From [Flavobacterium] thermophilum (GTDB lineage Bacteria > Bacillota > Bacilli > Bacillales > Anoxybacillaceae), in assembly GCA_900450595.1 (NCBI GenBank), contig UGGS01000001.1:1240001-1304000 (forward strand): 64,000 nucleotides of DNA, in the 5' to 3' direction. Positions 10,398 to 19,773 of this stretch are shown one piece after another. The number at the start of each line of letters is the position of its first letter. The stretch's first letter is position 1. Position numbers and translations under genes: made by a program. The notes beneath the pieces are model-generated. The model was not told where the DNA came from. It searched no databases and saw only the letters and a list, made by a program, of their open reading frames with translations.

Positions 10398-10427
10398 ACT
10401 ATATTACATTTCTGTTTTTTTTGTCAA
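10398..10427 (-). promoter_or_regulatory. Predicted sigma-A promoter of the trp operon
   Basis: TTGACA at 10422-10427, an 18-bp spacer and TATAGT at 10398-10403. The -35 box lies inside the 3' end of aroH, so trpE can be read both from the upstream supraoperon and from this promoter. The leader to the trpE start would be about 215 nt. Confidence 0.75.
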
Positions 10428-10784
10428 CGACAAATCCGGCCGCAGCATGGCTGCATCCTTTAAATAGACGTGGCAAATCTCATCTTGCCGTTTGTCTGTC
10501 TCCACCGTCATCATGACGCGGATGCAGCGCGGCAGCGAACCGGGCACTGGAATTTCTCGCGTGCACATGACAGGCACGTACGTCCAGCCGTCAAGGCGGC
10601 GCAAAGCTTGAGCCGGAAACGCAGCCGTGATGTCGTCAGTGACGGAAATGAGCACGAACGAAACGTCATGGGCGGCAACATCGTTGGCGCGAACCATTTC
10701 GCGCAGCAACGTTTCCGTTGCCGCTATAATTTCTCCGGCCTCGTTTCGCTCCACTGTAATCGCCCCGCGAATGCCGCGGATCAT
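10404..10784 (-). CDS. aroH: Chorismate mutase, AroH type
   Basis: Claisen rearrangement of chorismate to prephenate, the branch point to phenylalanine and tyrosine. 126 residues, matching the small trimeric Bacillus enzyme. Visible markers are the N-terminal [18 protein letters not shown], the [15 protein letters not shown] segment and the C-terminal arginine region PRCIRVM. GGGGGGAGAG precedes the ATG, and the start overlaps the aroB stop as ATGA. Confidence 0.95.
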   Translation of the reverse strand: MIRGIRGAITVERNEAGEIIAATETLLREMVRANDVAAHDVSFVLISVTDDITAAFPAQALRRLDGWTYVPVMCTREIPVPGSLPRCIRVMMTVETDKRQDEICHVYLKDAAMLRPDLSLTKKTEM

Positions 10785-11881
10785 CGCTCTCCCCCCTGTC
10801 CAGCAAACTCCCACAGCCACGCGAGCATCTTGTCATCTTCGAGTTCCACGACTTCCACATCGCCGATTTCACGCAAAAGAACCATCCGCACCGTCCCAGC
10901 GTACGCCTTTTTGTCGCCTTTCATTTTCTCGAGCAGCCGGTGAGGCGCCAGCCCGTCGGGGAGCGAAACCGGAAAGCCGTACGCAGCGAACCATTCGGCA
11001 AAGCGGTGCTCGGCAAATGACCGGCCGTAAAGCCGCTCGCTGACCAAGATGGCAAACAGCATGCCGACCGCCACCGCCTCCCCATGGGTCAGCACGCCGT
11101 AGCCGAGCTCGCTCTCGAGCGCATGGCCGAGCGTATGGCCGAAATTCAAATGGGCGCGCACCCCGGTTTCTTTTTCATCTTCACGCACGACGGACGCCTT
11201 AATATCAATGCCCTTTTCAATGCAATAGGCGAGCTTGCCGCCCTGCAAGTCGGCGAGCGTCTTGATTTCTGCGCGCAGCCAGTCGTAAAAGCGGCGGTCG
11301 CGGATGAGCGCATGTTTGATCACCTCGGCAAATCCTGAACGGAGCTCGCGCTCAGGCAGCGTGCGCAAAAAGGCGGTGTCATAGACGACCGCTTCCGGCT
11401 GGTGGAAAGCGCCGATCATATTTTTGCCAAGCGGATGGTTGATGGCGACTTTGCCGCCGACGGCGCTGTCGTGGGCCAAAAGCGTCGTCGGCATTTGAAT
11501 GTAGCGGATACCGCGCATATAGGTGGCGGCCACAAATCCGGCCAAATCGCCAACGACGCCGCCGCCAAGCGCGACAATGAGCGAGCGGCGGTCAAGGCCG
11601 CACTGAAGAGCCGCCGTCTGGCAGGCGTAATAGTTGTCAAACGACTTCGCCGCCTCGCCGTTTGGAATGATGTAGGCATACACATCATAACCGGCAGCGG
11701 CAAGCGTGGCGCGCACTTCATCCAAATAAAGAGGCGCCACCACATCGTCGGTGATGATCAACATCTTCGTCCCCGGCGGGCAGGAGAGCGCCTGAAGCAG
11801 GCACGGCAACGCGCGGACCGCTCCGTCGCCTAAGAGGAGCGGGTATTGCTTCGTCGCCGTTTCAATCGTCCGTTCGATCAT
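10781..11881 (-). CDS. aroB: 3-dehydroquinate synthase
   Basis: Converts DAHP to 3-dehydroquinate using NAD and a divalent metal. 366 residues. The NAD-binding [32 protein letters not shown] and the metal-ligand motifs [23 protein letters not shown] and HGEAVAVGM are present. AAGGAG precedes the ATG at 11881, two bases after the aroC stop. Confidence 0.97.
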   Translation of the reverse strand: MIERTIETATKQYPLLLGDGAVRALPCLLQALSCPPGTKMLIITDDVVAPLYLDEVRATLAAAGYDVYAYIIPNGEAAKSFDNYYACQTAALQCGLDRRSLIVALGGGVVGDLAGFVAATYMRGIRYIQMPTTLLAHDSAVGGKVAINHPLGKNMIGAFHQPEAVVYDTAFLRTLPERELRSGFAEVIKHALIRDRRFYDWLRAEIKTLADLQGGKLAYCIEKGIDIKASVVREDEKETGVRAHLNFGHTLGHALESELGYGVLTHGEAVAVGMLFAILVSERLYGRSFAEHRFAEWFAAYGFPVSLPDGLAPHRLLEKMKGDKKAYAGTVRMVLLREIGDVEVVELEDDKMLAWLWEFAGQGGER

Positions 11882-11883
11882 CG

Positions 11884-13050
11884 TTAAAACTCCTTTGCAT
11901 AGCGGCGGGCGCGCTCGATGTTTTCTTTAATCAAATCGATCCGGTCTTGCCCGAACTGGCTGACGATCGCCGCCGCCACTTCCCAGGCGACGACCGCTTC
12001 GGCGACGACGCTCGCCGCCGGCACAGCGCAGCTGTCCGACCGCTCGATGCTTGCCGCAAACGGTTCTTTCGTGTCGATGTCGACGCTTTGCAGCGGTTTG
12101 TACAGCGTCGGAATCGGCTTCATTACACCGCGCACGACGATCGGCATCCCCGTCGTCACCCCGCCTTCAAAGCCGCCCGCCCGGTTCGTCCGGCGCGAAA
12201 AGCCTTGTTCCGGGCTCCAAATGATTTCGTCGTGCACTTCGCTTCCCGGGCGGCGCGCCGCTTCAAACCCGATCCCGAATTCGACGCCTTTAAAGGCGTT
12301 AATGCTGACGATCGCCGCCGCGATTTTCGCATCGAGCTTCCGGTCGTAATGAACGTAGCTGCCGACCCCGGCGGGAACGCCTTCGACAATCACTTCGACG
12401 ATGCCGCCGATCGAATCACCGTTTTTCTTTGCCAAATCGATCGCTTCCATCATTTTTTGTCCCGCTTCCGGATCAAAACAGCGCACCGGCGACTCTTCTG
12501 TCACATTTTGCAATTCCTCCAGGGAGCGGTAATCAAGCTTCTTTGCGCGCACACCGCCGATTTCGATGACATGCCCGGCGACGCGGATGCCCACTTCCTC
12601 CAAAATGCGCTTCGCCACCGCTCCGGCCGCCACGCGCACCGTCGTTTCCCTTGCCGATGAGCGTTCAAGCACATTGCGCATATCGCGATGTCCGTACTTC
12701 AGGGCGCCGTTTAAATCGGCATGACCTGGGCGCGGACGCGTCACTTTTCGTTTGATCTCCGTTTCATCATCGATCGGTTCAACGGCCATAATCGTTTGCC
12801 AATGTTTAAAATCACGGTTTTCCACAACCAGCGCAATCGGCGAGCCGAGCGTTTTCCCGTGCCGGACGCCGGCGGTGATATTCACCACGTCCTTTTCGAT
12901 TTGCATGCGCCGCCCGCGCCCATACCCTTTTTGCCGGCGCGCCAGCTCCTTGTTGATATGCTCGGCGCGCAGCTCAAGCCCAGCCGGCACTCCTTCCAAA
13001 ATCGCCGTCAATTGCGGCCCGTGCGACTCCCCTGCTGTCAAGTAGCGCAT
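11884..13050 (-). CDS. aroC: Chorismate synthase
   Basis: FMN-dependent 1,4-elimination of EPSP to chorismate, last step of the common pathway. 388 residues with the family signatures [14 protein letters not shown] at the N-terminus, [28 protein letters not shown] around 110-137 and [11 protein letters not shown] near 305. GAAGGGAGAG precedes the ATG. The 99-bp gap to cheR holds a short GC stem followed by seven Ts (13123-13145) that may be a weak terminator, and AT-rich sequence that could hold a promoter. Confidence 0.97.
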   Translation of the reverse strand: MRYLTAGESHGPQLTAILEGVPAGLELRAEHINKELARRQKGYGRGRRMQIEKDVVNITAGVRHGKTLGSPIALVVENRDFKHWQTIMAVEPIDDETEIKRKVTRPRPGHADLNGALKYGHRDMRNVLERSSARETTVRVAAGAVAKRILEEVGIRVAGHVIEIGGVRAKKLDYRSLEELQNVTEESPVRCFDPEAGQKMMEAIDLAKKNGDSIGGIVEVIVEGVPAGVGSYVHYDRKLDAKIAAAIVSINAFKGVEFGIGFEAARRPGSEVHDEIIWSPEQGFSRRTNRAGGFEGGVTTGMPIVVRGVMKPIPTLYKPLQSVDIDTKEPFAASIERSDSCAVPAASVVAEAVVAWEVAAAIVSQFGQDRIDLIKENIERARRYAKEF

Positions 13051-13149
13051 GTTTGTCTCTCCCTTCAGCTCTTTAACGCGTTTATGTAAAAATATATCAT
13101 AAATTTGAAAAATGAAAATAGTTTCTGTAAAAAAAGAGCGCGGCGCCCG

Positions 13150-13920
13150 CTATTTTCTCCGATAAAAAAACGTCTCCTCGACTTCGAAACCGTATAAGGA
13201 CGGGTTAAAAATTTGCTCCGTGCTCCCCACAAACAGCACGCCCCCGGGCCGGAGCGCATCATGAAATTTCTGATACAGCATCCGCTTCGCCTCTTCAGTG
13301 AAATAAATGAGCACGTTGCGGCAAACGATCAAATCCATGTTGCGCGGAAACGGATCCGCGAGCAAGTTGTGCTTTTGAAACTTGACCGTTTGTTTCAGCC
13401 TTTCGTCTATTTTATAATACTCGCCTTCTTTCGTAAAAAACTTTTTTCTCATTTCCTCGGGCAACTCTACAAGCGACCGTTCGCTGTACAAGCCGAGGCG
13501 CGCGCGGGCAAGCGCATTATCATCAATGTCGGTCGCCAACACCGACACGCGGTGAAGCGGCAATCGTTTTGCGAGCACCATCGCGAGCGTGTACGGCTCC
13601 TCGCCGGTTGAGCAGGCAGCGCTCCACACGTTCGGGCGCGGGTTTTCCGCCAATAGCCGCGGCAAAATGACGCGTTCAAGCACCTCCCATCGTTTGGCGT
13701 TGCGATAAAACTCGGACACGTTGATCGTCATCCGGTCAAGACATTCATGCCAGAGCGACAAGTCTTTTTCCATCGCTGCAAACAGCTCGGCAAAGCTCTT
13801 TAGCCCTTTTTTCATGTACAACGACGCCAAACGCCGCCTCATCTGGGCTTCCTTATATAGCGATAAGTCAATGCCGGTTTTTCGCTTCACTTTGGCAATG
13901 AATTGCGCATAATCGTCCAT
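13150..13920 (-). CDS. cheR: Chemotaxis protein methyltransferase CheR
   Basis: SAM-dependent methylation of glutamates on chemoreceptors. 256 residues: an N-terminal CheR helical domain (first ~75 residues) and a Rossmann methyltransferase domain with [16 protein letters not shown] (SAM-binding GE) and [12 protein letters not shown]. The ATG at 13920 follows GGGGAAG. Its place between ndk and aroC matches B. subtilis. Confidence 0.95.
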   Translation of the reverse strand: MDDYAQFIAKVKRKTGIDLSLYKEAQMRRRLASLYMKKGLKSFAELFAAMEKDLSLWHECLDRMTINVSEFYRNAKRWEVLERVILPRLLAENPRPNVWSAACSTGEEPYTLAMVLAKRLPLHRVSVLATDIDDNALARARLGLYSERSLVELPEEMRKKFFTKEGEYYKIDERLKQTVKFQKHNLLADPFPRNMDLIVCRNVLIYFTEEAKRMLYQKFHDALRPGGVLFVGSTEQIFNPSLYGFEVEETFFYRRK

Positions 13921-13964
13921 CTTCCCCTGTTCCTCTCTCCTGTCAATGTACAAAAACGGCAAAA

Positions 13965-13985
13965 ACCGGCCGATGGGCGGCCGGT
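13965..13985 (-). terminator. Intrinsic terminator downstream of ndk
   Basis: ACCGGCCG/CGGCCGGT stem with a five-base loop, followed on the minus strand by TTTTTGCC and on the plus strand by CTTTTTG. It stands between ndk and cheR, which would divide the supraoperon or reduce readthrough. Confidence 0.8.
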
Positions 13986-13992
13986 CTTTTTG

Positions 13993-14442
13993 TTAATAGA
14001 GCCATTCGTTCATCAGTTTTGTATAGTGGAGAAGCTCTTCTTCTTTGAAAAACAGGTTGATCTCGCGTTCCGCGCTTTGCGGCGAATCGGAGCCGTGAAT
14101 GACGTTTTTTCCGACCGTCAAGCCGAAGTCGCCGCGAATCGTGCCCGGTGCGGCTTCCTGCGGATTCGTTTTCCCCATCATTTGCCGGGCGGCGGCGATT
14201 ACATTTTCGCCCTCCCACACCATCGCAAACACCGGCCCGGATGTAATAAAGTCGACAAGCTCGCCGAAAAACGGACGCTCTTTATGTTCGGCATAGTGCT
14301 GCTCAGCCAGCTCGCGCGACACTTGCATCAGCTTCGCGCCAACAAGCTGGAAGCCTTTTTTCTCAAAGCGCGAAACAATTTCGCCGATCAAATTGCGCTG
14401 AACCCCGTCTGGCTTTACCATTAAAAATGTCCGTTCTGCCAT
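13993..14442 (-). CDS. ndk: Nucleoside diphosphate kinase
   Basis: Phosphate transfer among NTPs and NDPs through a phosphohistidine. 149 residues, family length. The active-site block [16 protein letters not shown] with the catalytic histidine is near residue 115; the N-terminus [15 protein letters not shown] is typical. The start follows GGGGTGGAGAATGA. Confidence 0.97.
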   Translation of the reverse strand: MAERTFLMVKPDGVQRNLIGEIVSRFEKKGFQLVGAKLMQVSRELAEQHYAEHKERPFFGELVDFITSGPVFAMVWEGENVIAAARQMMGKTNPQEAAPGTIRGDFGLTVGKNVIHGSDSPQSAEREINLFFKEEELLHYTKLMNEWLY

Positions 14443-14540
14443 TCATTCTCCACCCCTACTGTCGTATGTACTAGGAAACGGGTTCCCAACCACCATAGTA
14501 CCATTGTTTCGCGCCATTGGCAACAACGTCCTTGAAAGCG

Positions 14541-15503
14541 TTAATAATCCCTTTTCCCGATGTAAAGGGCGAGGTCGCGCAACAGGCCGCGCGCCTCATT
14601 CATCGGCAGTCCGTCAAGAAGGTGAAGCGCCTTGTCAAGGTAACGGTCGCTTAACGCATACGACCGCTCAATGGCGTCCGTCCGCTTAATGGCGGAAATG
14701 ACCGCCGCCATTTCCGCAACGTCCGTTTCCGGACCGACAGCTGCAATGGCCGCCTTCACCCGCTCATCGCTCAAGGCATACAGCACAGGAAGGGTGACGT
14801 TTCCTTGCAGCAAGTCGCTTCCGGCCGGTTTGCCGAGCTGTTCCTCCGTCCCAGTGAAATCGAGAATGTCGTCGGTAATTTGAAACGACATGCCGACATA
14901 ATGGCCGAACCAGTACAGCCGCTTCACAATCGGCTCCGGCGCGCCGGCAGCGAGGGCGCCAAGCTGGCAGCTCGCGGCGATGAGCAGCGCCGTTTTCCGA
15001 CGGATGCGCCGCAAATACGTGCGCAGCGGCTGATCAAACCGGTACTTGTCTTTAATTTGCTCAATTTCCCCGCGGCACACTTCCACGATCGTTTTCGCCA
15101 ACACTTGATGGGCGCGCGGGTTGCCGAGCTCCGCCATCCGTTCGAGCGAGCGGGCAAACAAATAATCCCCTGTGTACATGGCGAACCGGTTGCTCCATTT
15201 CGCCTTGATCGTCGGCCGGCCGCGGCGCAAATCGGCGTCGTCGATCACATCGTCGTGGACGAGCGAAGCCATATGAATGAGCTCGAGCGCAACGGCAACA
15301 TGCTTCATCCGCTCAAGGTCATATTGGCCGAAGCGGGCGGCAAGCAAGACAAAAACGGGACGGATCCGCTTTCCGCCCGCCTGCAACAGATGGAGCGCCG
15401 CTTCCCCAAGCGGCCCGTATTCCGACTGAACCGCCCGCTCAAGCTCCTCTTCGACCGCCGCTAAATCATCGCTTAAAAACGAATACATCGCCTTTAACTT
15501 CAT
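14541..15503 (-). CDS. hepT: Heptaprenyl diphosphate synthase, large subunit (component II)
   Basis: Makes the C35 side chain of menaquinone-7 as a dimer with HepS. 320 residues. The two aspartate-rich motifs are DDVIDD near residue 85 and DDILD near 215, with GGKRIRP near 50. It resembles the characterised G. stearothermophilus subunit as I remember it. The ATG at 15503 is favoured because AAGGTG lies seven bases upstream; an in-frame GTG at 15512 overlaps that site. Starts 15 bp after menG. Confidence 0.96.
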   Translation of the reverse strand: MKLKAMYSFLSDDLAAVEEELERAVQSEYGPLGEAALHLLQAGGKRIRPVFVLLAARFGQYDLERMKHVAVALELIHMASLVHDDVIDDADLRRGRPTIKAKWSNRFAMYTGDYLFARSLERMAELGNPRAHQVLAKTIVEVCRGEIEQIKDKYRFDQPLRTYLRRIRRKTALLIAASCQLGALAAGAPEPIVKRLYWFGHYVGMSFQITDDILDFTGTEEQLGKPAGSDLLQGNVTLPVLYALSDERVKAAIAAVGPETDVAEMAAVISAIKRTDAIERSYALSDRYLDKALHLLDGLPMNEARGLLRDLALYIGKRDY

Positions 15504-15518
15504 GTTGTTCACCTTAAC

Positions 15519-16223
15519 TCACCGTTTATAACCCAAGTGCATCGCCGCCACGCCAAACGTGTACGGTTTGACCTCGACATCGACAAAACCGGCGGCGCGG
15601 AACATCTCGGCCAGCTCGTCCCGCCCCGGAAACTCGCGCGCCGATTCCTGCAGCCACGAGTACTCCTCATAGCTTTTCGCCAGCAGCTTGCCAAACAGCG
15701 GCATAATAAACCGGAAGTAAAAATAGTAAAGCTGACGAAACCCGAACAGCGTCGGCTGCGACGTTTCCAGGCAGACGGTTATGCCGCCCGGCTTCGTCAC
15801 CCGGTGCATTTCCTTAAGCACGGTCATATAGTCAGGGACGTTGCGCAAACCGAAGCCGATCGTCACATAATCGAACGAATTGTCAGGAAACGGCAGCTGC
15901 ATCGCATTGCCGTGAATGAGCTTCACATTATGCAACCCGCGCGCTTTTACCTTCTGTTCGCCGACTTTCAGCATGTTTTCGCTGAAATCAAGGCCGTACA
16001 CTTCCCCTTCCGGACCGACCGCCTCCGCCAAGGCGATCGTCCAGTCAGCCGTCCCACAGCACACATCGAGCGCTTTTTTGCCTTTTTGCACATTCATCCG
16101 CCGCATCACGTCTTTGCGCCACTTCAAGTGGCGGCGGAAGCTGATGACGGAGTTCATCCGGTCATAATGCGCAGAAATGTTTTCAAATACGCGATGGACT
16201 CGCTCTTCTTTCGATTGATGCAT
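15519..16223 (-). CDS. menG: Demethylmenaquinone methyltransferase
   Basis: SAM-dependent C-methylation, last step of menaquinone synthesis. 234 residues. Class I methyltransferase glycine motif [12 protein letters not shown] near 50, the UbiE/MenG signature [17 protein letters not shown] near the N-terminus, and FGLRNVPD near 125. It is flanked by hepS and hepT, so one operon supplies side chain and ring methylation. Confidence 0.96.
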   Translation of the reverse strand: MHQSKEERVHRVFENISAHYDRMNSVISFRRHLKWRKDVMRRMNVQKGKKALDVCCGTADWTIALAEAVGPEGEVYGLDFSENMLKVGEQKVKARGLHNVKLIHGNAMQLPFPDNSFDYVTIGFGLRNVPDYMTVLKEMHRVTKPGGITVCLETSQPTLFGFRQLYYFYFRFIMPLFGKLLAKSYEEYSWLQESAREFPGRDELAEMFRAAGFVDVEVKPYTFGVAAMHLGYKR

Positions 16224-16227
16224 CGTT

Positions 16228-17019
16228 CTACCCTTCTTCCACCGTCTTTTTGGCGATGGCTTGAAACCCGCCGGAAAGCTCGGCCACGCGGAGCTGCAGC
16301 AGGCCGTTGACCGGCAGTTTCGCCGCAAACAGCGCCTCCCGGCAGCCGTCGATATAGCGGCGGCAAAAGCGGAGCAAATGCCGCTTTTGCTCTTTCGTCA
16401 ACGTTTTCGTGCGCGGGAACGCGATTTGCGCCATTTGCTCAAAGAGCGCCGAAGCTCCCGTGCGGATGAACGCTTCCTGCTCGAGCAGCAGGCGCCGCAT
16501 CAGCAAATACGAATAGGCAAACTGCCCCCACTGCGGCGCCGCCATGCGGTCGGCGAGCTTGACAAGCAACGCCGATTCGATCGTGCCGACCGCCGCAAAC
16601 AACGACTCGATCCGCTCTGCTTTTTTTTCGTAAAGCAGCACTTTTTGCTCGTTAATATCGCGGATCGCCTCGGCGAACGAGCGGATGAGCGCCGTTTCGC
16701 CCGAACGCGCCAACAACTCATAGTACAGCCCGCTGTACAAGTCGCCGGCGAGGACGACAAGCTGCCGCGTCCGCAAGTCGCCGCCGTCATCTGTCACCTC
16801 ATCGTGGGTATCAAGGGCGATCTGCATGAGCATCATGGCGATGATGCACCGCTCCGCCTCACTCGGCGCCGTTGAAGCGCCATCGAGCATTGACAGCGAG
16901 AGCAGCAGGCGATCTTCATCGATCGCCGGCGCCGGCAAATGCTCGCGCAAATATGGGTGATGGAGCAGCTGCTCAATTTGTTCTTTCAATGACGCCAATT
17001 TCACCGTGATGTCATCCAC
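16228..17019 (-). CDS. hepS: Heptaprenyl diphosphate synthase, small subunit (component I)
   Basis: Non-catalytic partner of HepT that fixes product chain length. It lacks aspartate-rich prenyltransferase motifs, as expected. I favour the GTG at 17019 ([12 protein letters not shown]), with AAGGGTGG five bases upstream, giving 263 residues. Identity rests on weak family resemblance plus its place directly upstream of menG-hepT. Confidence 0.92.
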   Translation of the reverse strand: MDDITVKLASLKEQIEQLLHHPYLREHLPAPAIDEDRLLLSLSMLDGASTAPSEAERCIIAMMLMQIALDTHDEVTDDGGDLRTRQLVVLAGDLYSGLYYELLARSGETALIRSFAEAIRDINEQKVLLYEKKAERIESLFAAVGTIESALLVKLADRMAAPQWGQFAYSYLLMRRLLLEQEAFIRTGASALFEQMAQIAFPRTKTLTKEQKRHLLRFCRRYIDGCREALFAAKLPVNGLLQLRVAELSGGFQAIAKKTVEEG

Positions 17020-17119
17020 ATGAACCACCCTTGTCCCCGAAAATATCCGCACCACCATAACGGACTCATTATAACATAATTTTGTCGAAAACGCTCTAGT
17101 TTGCTAGACATTTGCCAAC

Positions 17120-17344
17120 TTACTTTTTCCCTTCCGACTCAATGGCGCCATGGCGCGTTTGAATATACGCCTTGCCTCTCACTTTAATCGCCGACGTGTG
17201 CTCTGTAAACTGGGCGATCAACACTTCGCCTTTATCGAGCTTTTCCGAGTGATGGAACCGTGTATCCGCCCCGCGCGTCAATCCAATGACGTTCACTCCG
17301 TCTTCAAGCGCTTTAATGACAACAAAGTCGCTGTTCGTATACAT
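17120..17344 (-). CDS. mtrB: trp RNA-binding attenuation protein TRAP
   Basis: 74-residue beta protein forming an 11-subunit ring that, when loaded with tryptophan, binds (G/U)AG triplets in the trpE leader. Landmarks include [19 protein letters not shown] and the RNA-contact lysines/arginine in [28 protein letters not shown] precedes the ATG. Second gene of mtrAB; its target lies 7 kb away at 10295-10354. Confidence 0.98.
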   Translation of the reverse strand: MYTNSDFVVIKALEDGVNVIGLTRGADTRFHHSEKLDKGEVLIAQFTEHTSAIKVRGKAYIQTRHGAIESEGKK

Positions 17345-17357
17345 CCTTTCCCCCTCC

Positions 17358-17924
17358 TTATGCTTTAATGAGCGAAAGCACTTCCGAACGGGCGGCAACA
17401 TCCGTTTCAAACACGCCGCGCACTGCCGTTGTCACCGTTTTCGCCCCTGGCTTTTTCACGCCGCGCATCGTCATGCACATATGTTCCGCCTCGACGACGA
17501 CCATCACCCCGTGCGGTTCGAGCGCTTCGACGATCGAATCGGCGACTGTCGCCGTAATGCGCTCCTGCAGCTGCGGGCGGCGCGCCACCGCTTCGACCGC
17601 CCGGGCGAGCTTGCTTAGCCCGGTCACTTTTCCTTCCCGCGGGATGTAGGCGACGTGGGCAACGCCGAAAAACGGCACTAAATGGTGCTCGCACATCGAG
17701 TAAAACGGAATATCTTTGACGAGCACAAGCTCCTCATGTTCCTCGCTGAATACGGTTTGAAAATACTCCCTGGGGTCTTTGTGCAGTCCGGAGAACACCT
17801 CGGCGTACATTTTCGCCACTCGTTTCGGCGTGTCGACAAGCCCCTCACGGTTTGGGTCTTCCCCAATTGCTTCCAAAATCAAGCGGACTGCATATTCAAT
17901 TTGCGCAAAATTGATCTCCGGCAT
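17358..17924 (-). CDS. folE: GTP cyclohydrolase I
   Basis: Also called mtrA in Bacillus. Opens the GTP ring to dihydroneopterin triphosphate for folate. 188 residues. Zinc and catalytic residues lie in [14 protein letters not shown] (Cys/His) and [17 protein letters not shown]. The ATG at 17924 follows GCAGGAGGATG. First gene of the supraoperon, now 88 bp from an insertion sequence. Confidence 0.97.
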   Translation of the reverse strand: MPEINFAQIEYAVRLILEAIGEDPNREGLVDTPKRVAKMYAEVFSGLHKDPREYFQTVFSEEHEELVLVKDIPFYSMCEHHLVPFFGVAHVAYIPREGKVTGLSKLARAVEAVARRPQLQERITATVADSIVEALEPHGVMVVVEAEHMCMTMRGVKKPGAKTVTTAVRGVFETDVAARSEVLSLIKA

Positions 17925-17967
17925 GTAAACAACATCCTCCTGCATTAGAAAAACTGCATGTAATCCG

Positions 17968-17996
17968 ATTCTAGCATAGAGAGCAAAAAAAAACAA
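17968..17996 (-). promoter_or_regulatory. Possible mtrAB promoter next to the IS
   Basis: TAGAAT at 17968-17973 is a good -10 box. The 17-bp-spaced -35 position (17991-17996) reads TTGTTT and comes from the U-tract of the former hup terminator. The IS end lies 15 bp further upstream, so upstream promoter sequence has been replaced. Confidence 0.45.
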
Positions 17997-18003
17997 AAAA
18001 GAA

Positions 18004-18011
18004 GGGCGGTG
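18004..18011. repeat. Target-site duplication, left copy (GGGCGGTG)
   Basis: The same eight bases occur at 19721-19728, exactly flanking the IS. Joining the flanks with one copy rebuilds a terminator hairpin, which supports this duplication. Confidence 0.8.
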
Positions 18012-18162
18012 GAGTCAGTCAAGACTTTGTGGAGAACATTTTTTCGGTTCACTACGGGCGTTGTCAATCACTAGTTAGCGAACCATTTTCAGGAATTCAT
18101 ATCGTAAGCGCTTTCGGACTCTCATCCCTCATCTTGAGGTGATGATATTGTATTCCATTTTT

Positions 18163-19530
18163 TTACACCCAACCACCATCCCGGAGCGCCGACAACGCTT
18201 GATGGATCGGCGTCCCGGATGACCGCTGCAGACACGGTAGATTCTGACGCACCACATCTGCCCATAACCGTCCGGCCTTCCGTTTGGCCTGTTCGATCCG
18301 CTTGGACTTTGTTGAGGCCGAGGCCGCCGTTCGGGTCTCTCCTTCCTCCACCAACTGCCCATTTCTCCGCCAAATCCCGTCGATTCGGGCCGCCATCGCC
18401 CTCAGAAACGCCCGAAGCCCTTGGTCTTTCCAGCTGCGGCGGGATTTCACCCGATGCGCAAACCGGCTCATCACGCTCTCGGCGTGGCCCATCGGACGCA
18501 TGCCGGTCGTCTCCACCCCTTGCTCCGACAGCCACTCCCGATAGTCCCGGATGCATCCCGGCATCGACTCGATCCGGCGAATCAAGGCGGCCAGCTGTTG
18601 TTCTTTGCCTTCGTCCTCCAACGTGCCGACCGCGCTGTTCAGCTCGACCAAAAGTCCTTCTTCGTCTTGTTTCGCCAGCTTCTTCCGCACCTCCCGCCAA
18701 CGCGGATGGCCGGACAGACACTGACGCAGCTCCCGCGCCACATGAAATCGATCCAGCTGAAAGCACGCCCGCTTCCCAAAATACTCCCGGCAGGCCGTGA
18801 TCCACGACGCCGCGTCGCCGTTGATGATCAAAAGGTCCCGGCACGGGTCATAGGCATATTCGTTCATCAGCCACTCTTCAAACCGTTCCCACACGTCTCC
18901 CGCCCCTTCATGGAGGTAGTGGCGCCGGTTCACGAGCTCGAGCTGCGAACCGTTTCGTTTCCATCCCTCGTGAACCGCCAGGATTTTCTCTTCTTTCGCC
19001 CGTTTCCCTTTCCCCTGGCGGGAAATGAACAGCCCATCCGCCTCCACAAACAGCACTCGGCCGTGCCGTTGGGAAACAGGGTGGTGCAGCGAGACAGGGG
19101 CCTCCAGCACCAGTTGGCGAATCGCCTCGTGGCTTAGGACCGCATACCCCACGATCGACTCCAACGTACGGGCTGCTTTGCGGTAGGAAGAGCACTCTAC
19201 GGCCAACTCGACCGCCGTTTCCTCGAGGCAAGGGCTGATCGACTGCGCTCCATCAAAGCCCAGTTCGGCATCCAGCAAGAAGGTATACGCCCCCGCCTGC
19301 CGATCATAGTAGTAGTTCCGTCGAAACGTCACTTCTCCAAACAGCGTTTGGATCGTGGTCGGCCGTTTGTCTTTCAGCTGATACCGGCGCTTGTCCCGCG
19401 CTTCCGCCAGTTGTTGATCAATCTCCTCCAAAAGGGCCGCCAACAAGACAGCGAACACCTTTTGAAGAGTTCTGACTAATTGTTCCTCCAGCTCTTTTAA
19501 TAAAGGCCATTCTGTGGTAAGATGTTTCAT
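18163..19530 (-). CDS. ISLre2 family transposase (UPF0236)
   Basis: 455 residues and apparently intact. Landmarks of the family are TIQTLFGEVTFRRNYYYD near residue 55, SHEAIRQLV near 145, VEADGLFISRQGKGK near 170, DLLIINGDAASWI near 235, CFQLDRFHVARELR near 258 and GHAESVMSRFAHRVKSRRSW near 360. The aspartates and glutamate in those blocks are likely DDE residues (inference). The ATG at 19530 lies directly against one arm of a 13-bp inverted repeat that includes much of its ribosome site. Confidence 0.9.
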   Translation of the reverse strand: MKHLTTEWPLLKELEEQLVRTLQKVFAVLLAALLEEIDQQLAEARDKRRYQLKDKRPTTIQTLFGEVTFRRNYYYDRQAGAYTFLLDAELGFDGAQSISPCLEETAVELAVECSSYRKAARTLESIVGYAVLSHEAIRQLVLEAPVSLHHPVSQRHGRVLFVEADGLFISRQGKGKRAKEEKILAVHEGWKRNGSQLELVNRRHYLHEGAGDVWERFEEWLMNEYAYDPCRDLLIINGDAASWITACREYFGKRACFQLDRFHVARELRQCLSGHPRWREVRKKLAKQDEEGLLVELNSAVGTLEDEGKEQQLAALIRRIESMPGCIRDYREWLSEQGVETTGMRPMGHAESVMSRFAHRVKSRRSWKDQGLRAFLRAMAARIDGIWRRNGQLVEEGETRTAASASTKSKRIEQAKRKAGRLWADVVRQNLPCLQRSSGTPIHQALSALRDGGWV

Positions 19531-19591
19531 GGACTCTCTCCCTCCTGTTTTATGGATGTTGGTCATCACCATCATAGCAGGGAGAGAGTCC
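19531..19591 (-). promoter_or_regulatory. Ribosome-site-sequestering inverted repeat in the IS
   Basis: GGACTCTCTCCCT (19531-19543) is perfectly repeated in inverse at 19579-19591. In minus-strand RNA the 3' arm, AGGGAGAGAGTCC, covers part of the AGGAGGGAG ribosome site and ends at the ATG. Transcripts entering from outside, such as hup readthrough, would fold and hide the start. Confidence 0.65.
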
Positions 19592-19636
19592 TTTTTGCAT
19601 GACATTTGCTTTTTTCTACCGCGCTTCGCTTGGTGG

Positions 19637-19680
19637 CCCCGACGAGCGTCGCGAACAAAAGTTCGCAACCCTCGTCGGGG
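19637..19680. repeat. Strong stem-loop in the subterminal region of the IS
   Basis: CCCCGACGAG (19637-19646) pairs with CTCGTCGGGG (19671-19680) and GCGAAC (19651-19656) with GTTCGC (19661-19666) around an AAAA loop. It may act as a transcription barrier or as part of the transposition end. No U-tract follows it. Confidence 0.6.
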
Positions 19681-19720
19681 AATCATTCCTGAATGTCACC
19701 CACAAATATTTTACTCACAC

Positions 19721-19728
19721 GGGCGGTG
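19721..19728. repeat. Target-site duplication, right copy (GGGCGGTG)
   Basis: Pairs with 18004-18011 around the ISLre2-type element. Confidence 0.8.
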
Positions 19729-19743
19729 CATCACCAGCCCTTC
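19721..19743 (-). terminator. Remaining half of the hup terminator, separated from its U-tract
   Basis: On the minus strand GAAGGGCTGGTGATGCACCGCCC follows hup. The IS inserted in the descending arm; the duplicated CACCGCCC restores a GGGC/GCCC plus GGTG/CACC hairpin here, but the last three stem bases (TTC) and the run TTTTTTGTTTTTTTTT are at 17986-18003, beyond the IS. Termination should be weaker than before. Confidence 0.75.
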
Positions 19744-19773
19744 CCTCCTAGCTCCTGCCTCAGCTATGTAGGC

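Larger units (their letters stand above)
18012..19720 (-). mobile_element. ISLre2/UPF0236-type insertion sequence
   Basis: 1,709 bp with one transposase. The ends form imperfect inverted repeats of about 29 bp: reading inward, the left end runs GAGTCAGTCAAGACTTTGTG and the right end GTGTGAGTAAAATATTTGTG, with ACATT shared a few bases on. An 8-bp duplication GGGCGGTG flanks it. The transposase runs in the same direction as hup and folE. Confidence 0.85.

Noticed and set aside
10174..10400. T-box or leader-peptide control of trpE
   Set aside because: No T-box consensus AGGGUGGNACCGCG and no Trp-rich leader peptide; the TRAP triplets explain the leader.
18081..19700. IS ends at the shared TTCAGGAAT motif (near 18090 and 19690)
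   Set aside because: Nine-base match without flanking duplication; the outer ends with a ~29-bp imperfect repeat and the 8-bp duplication fit better and rebuild the hup terminator.
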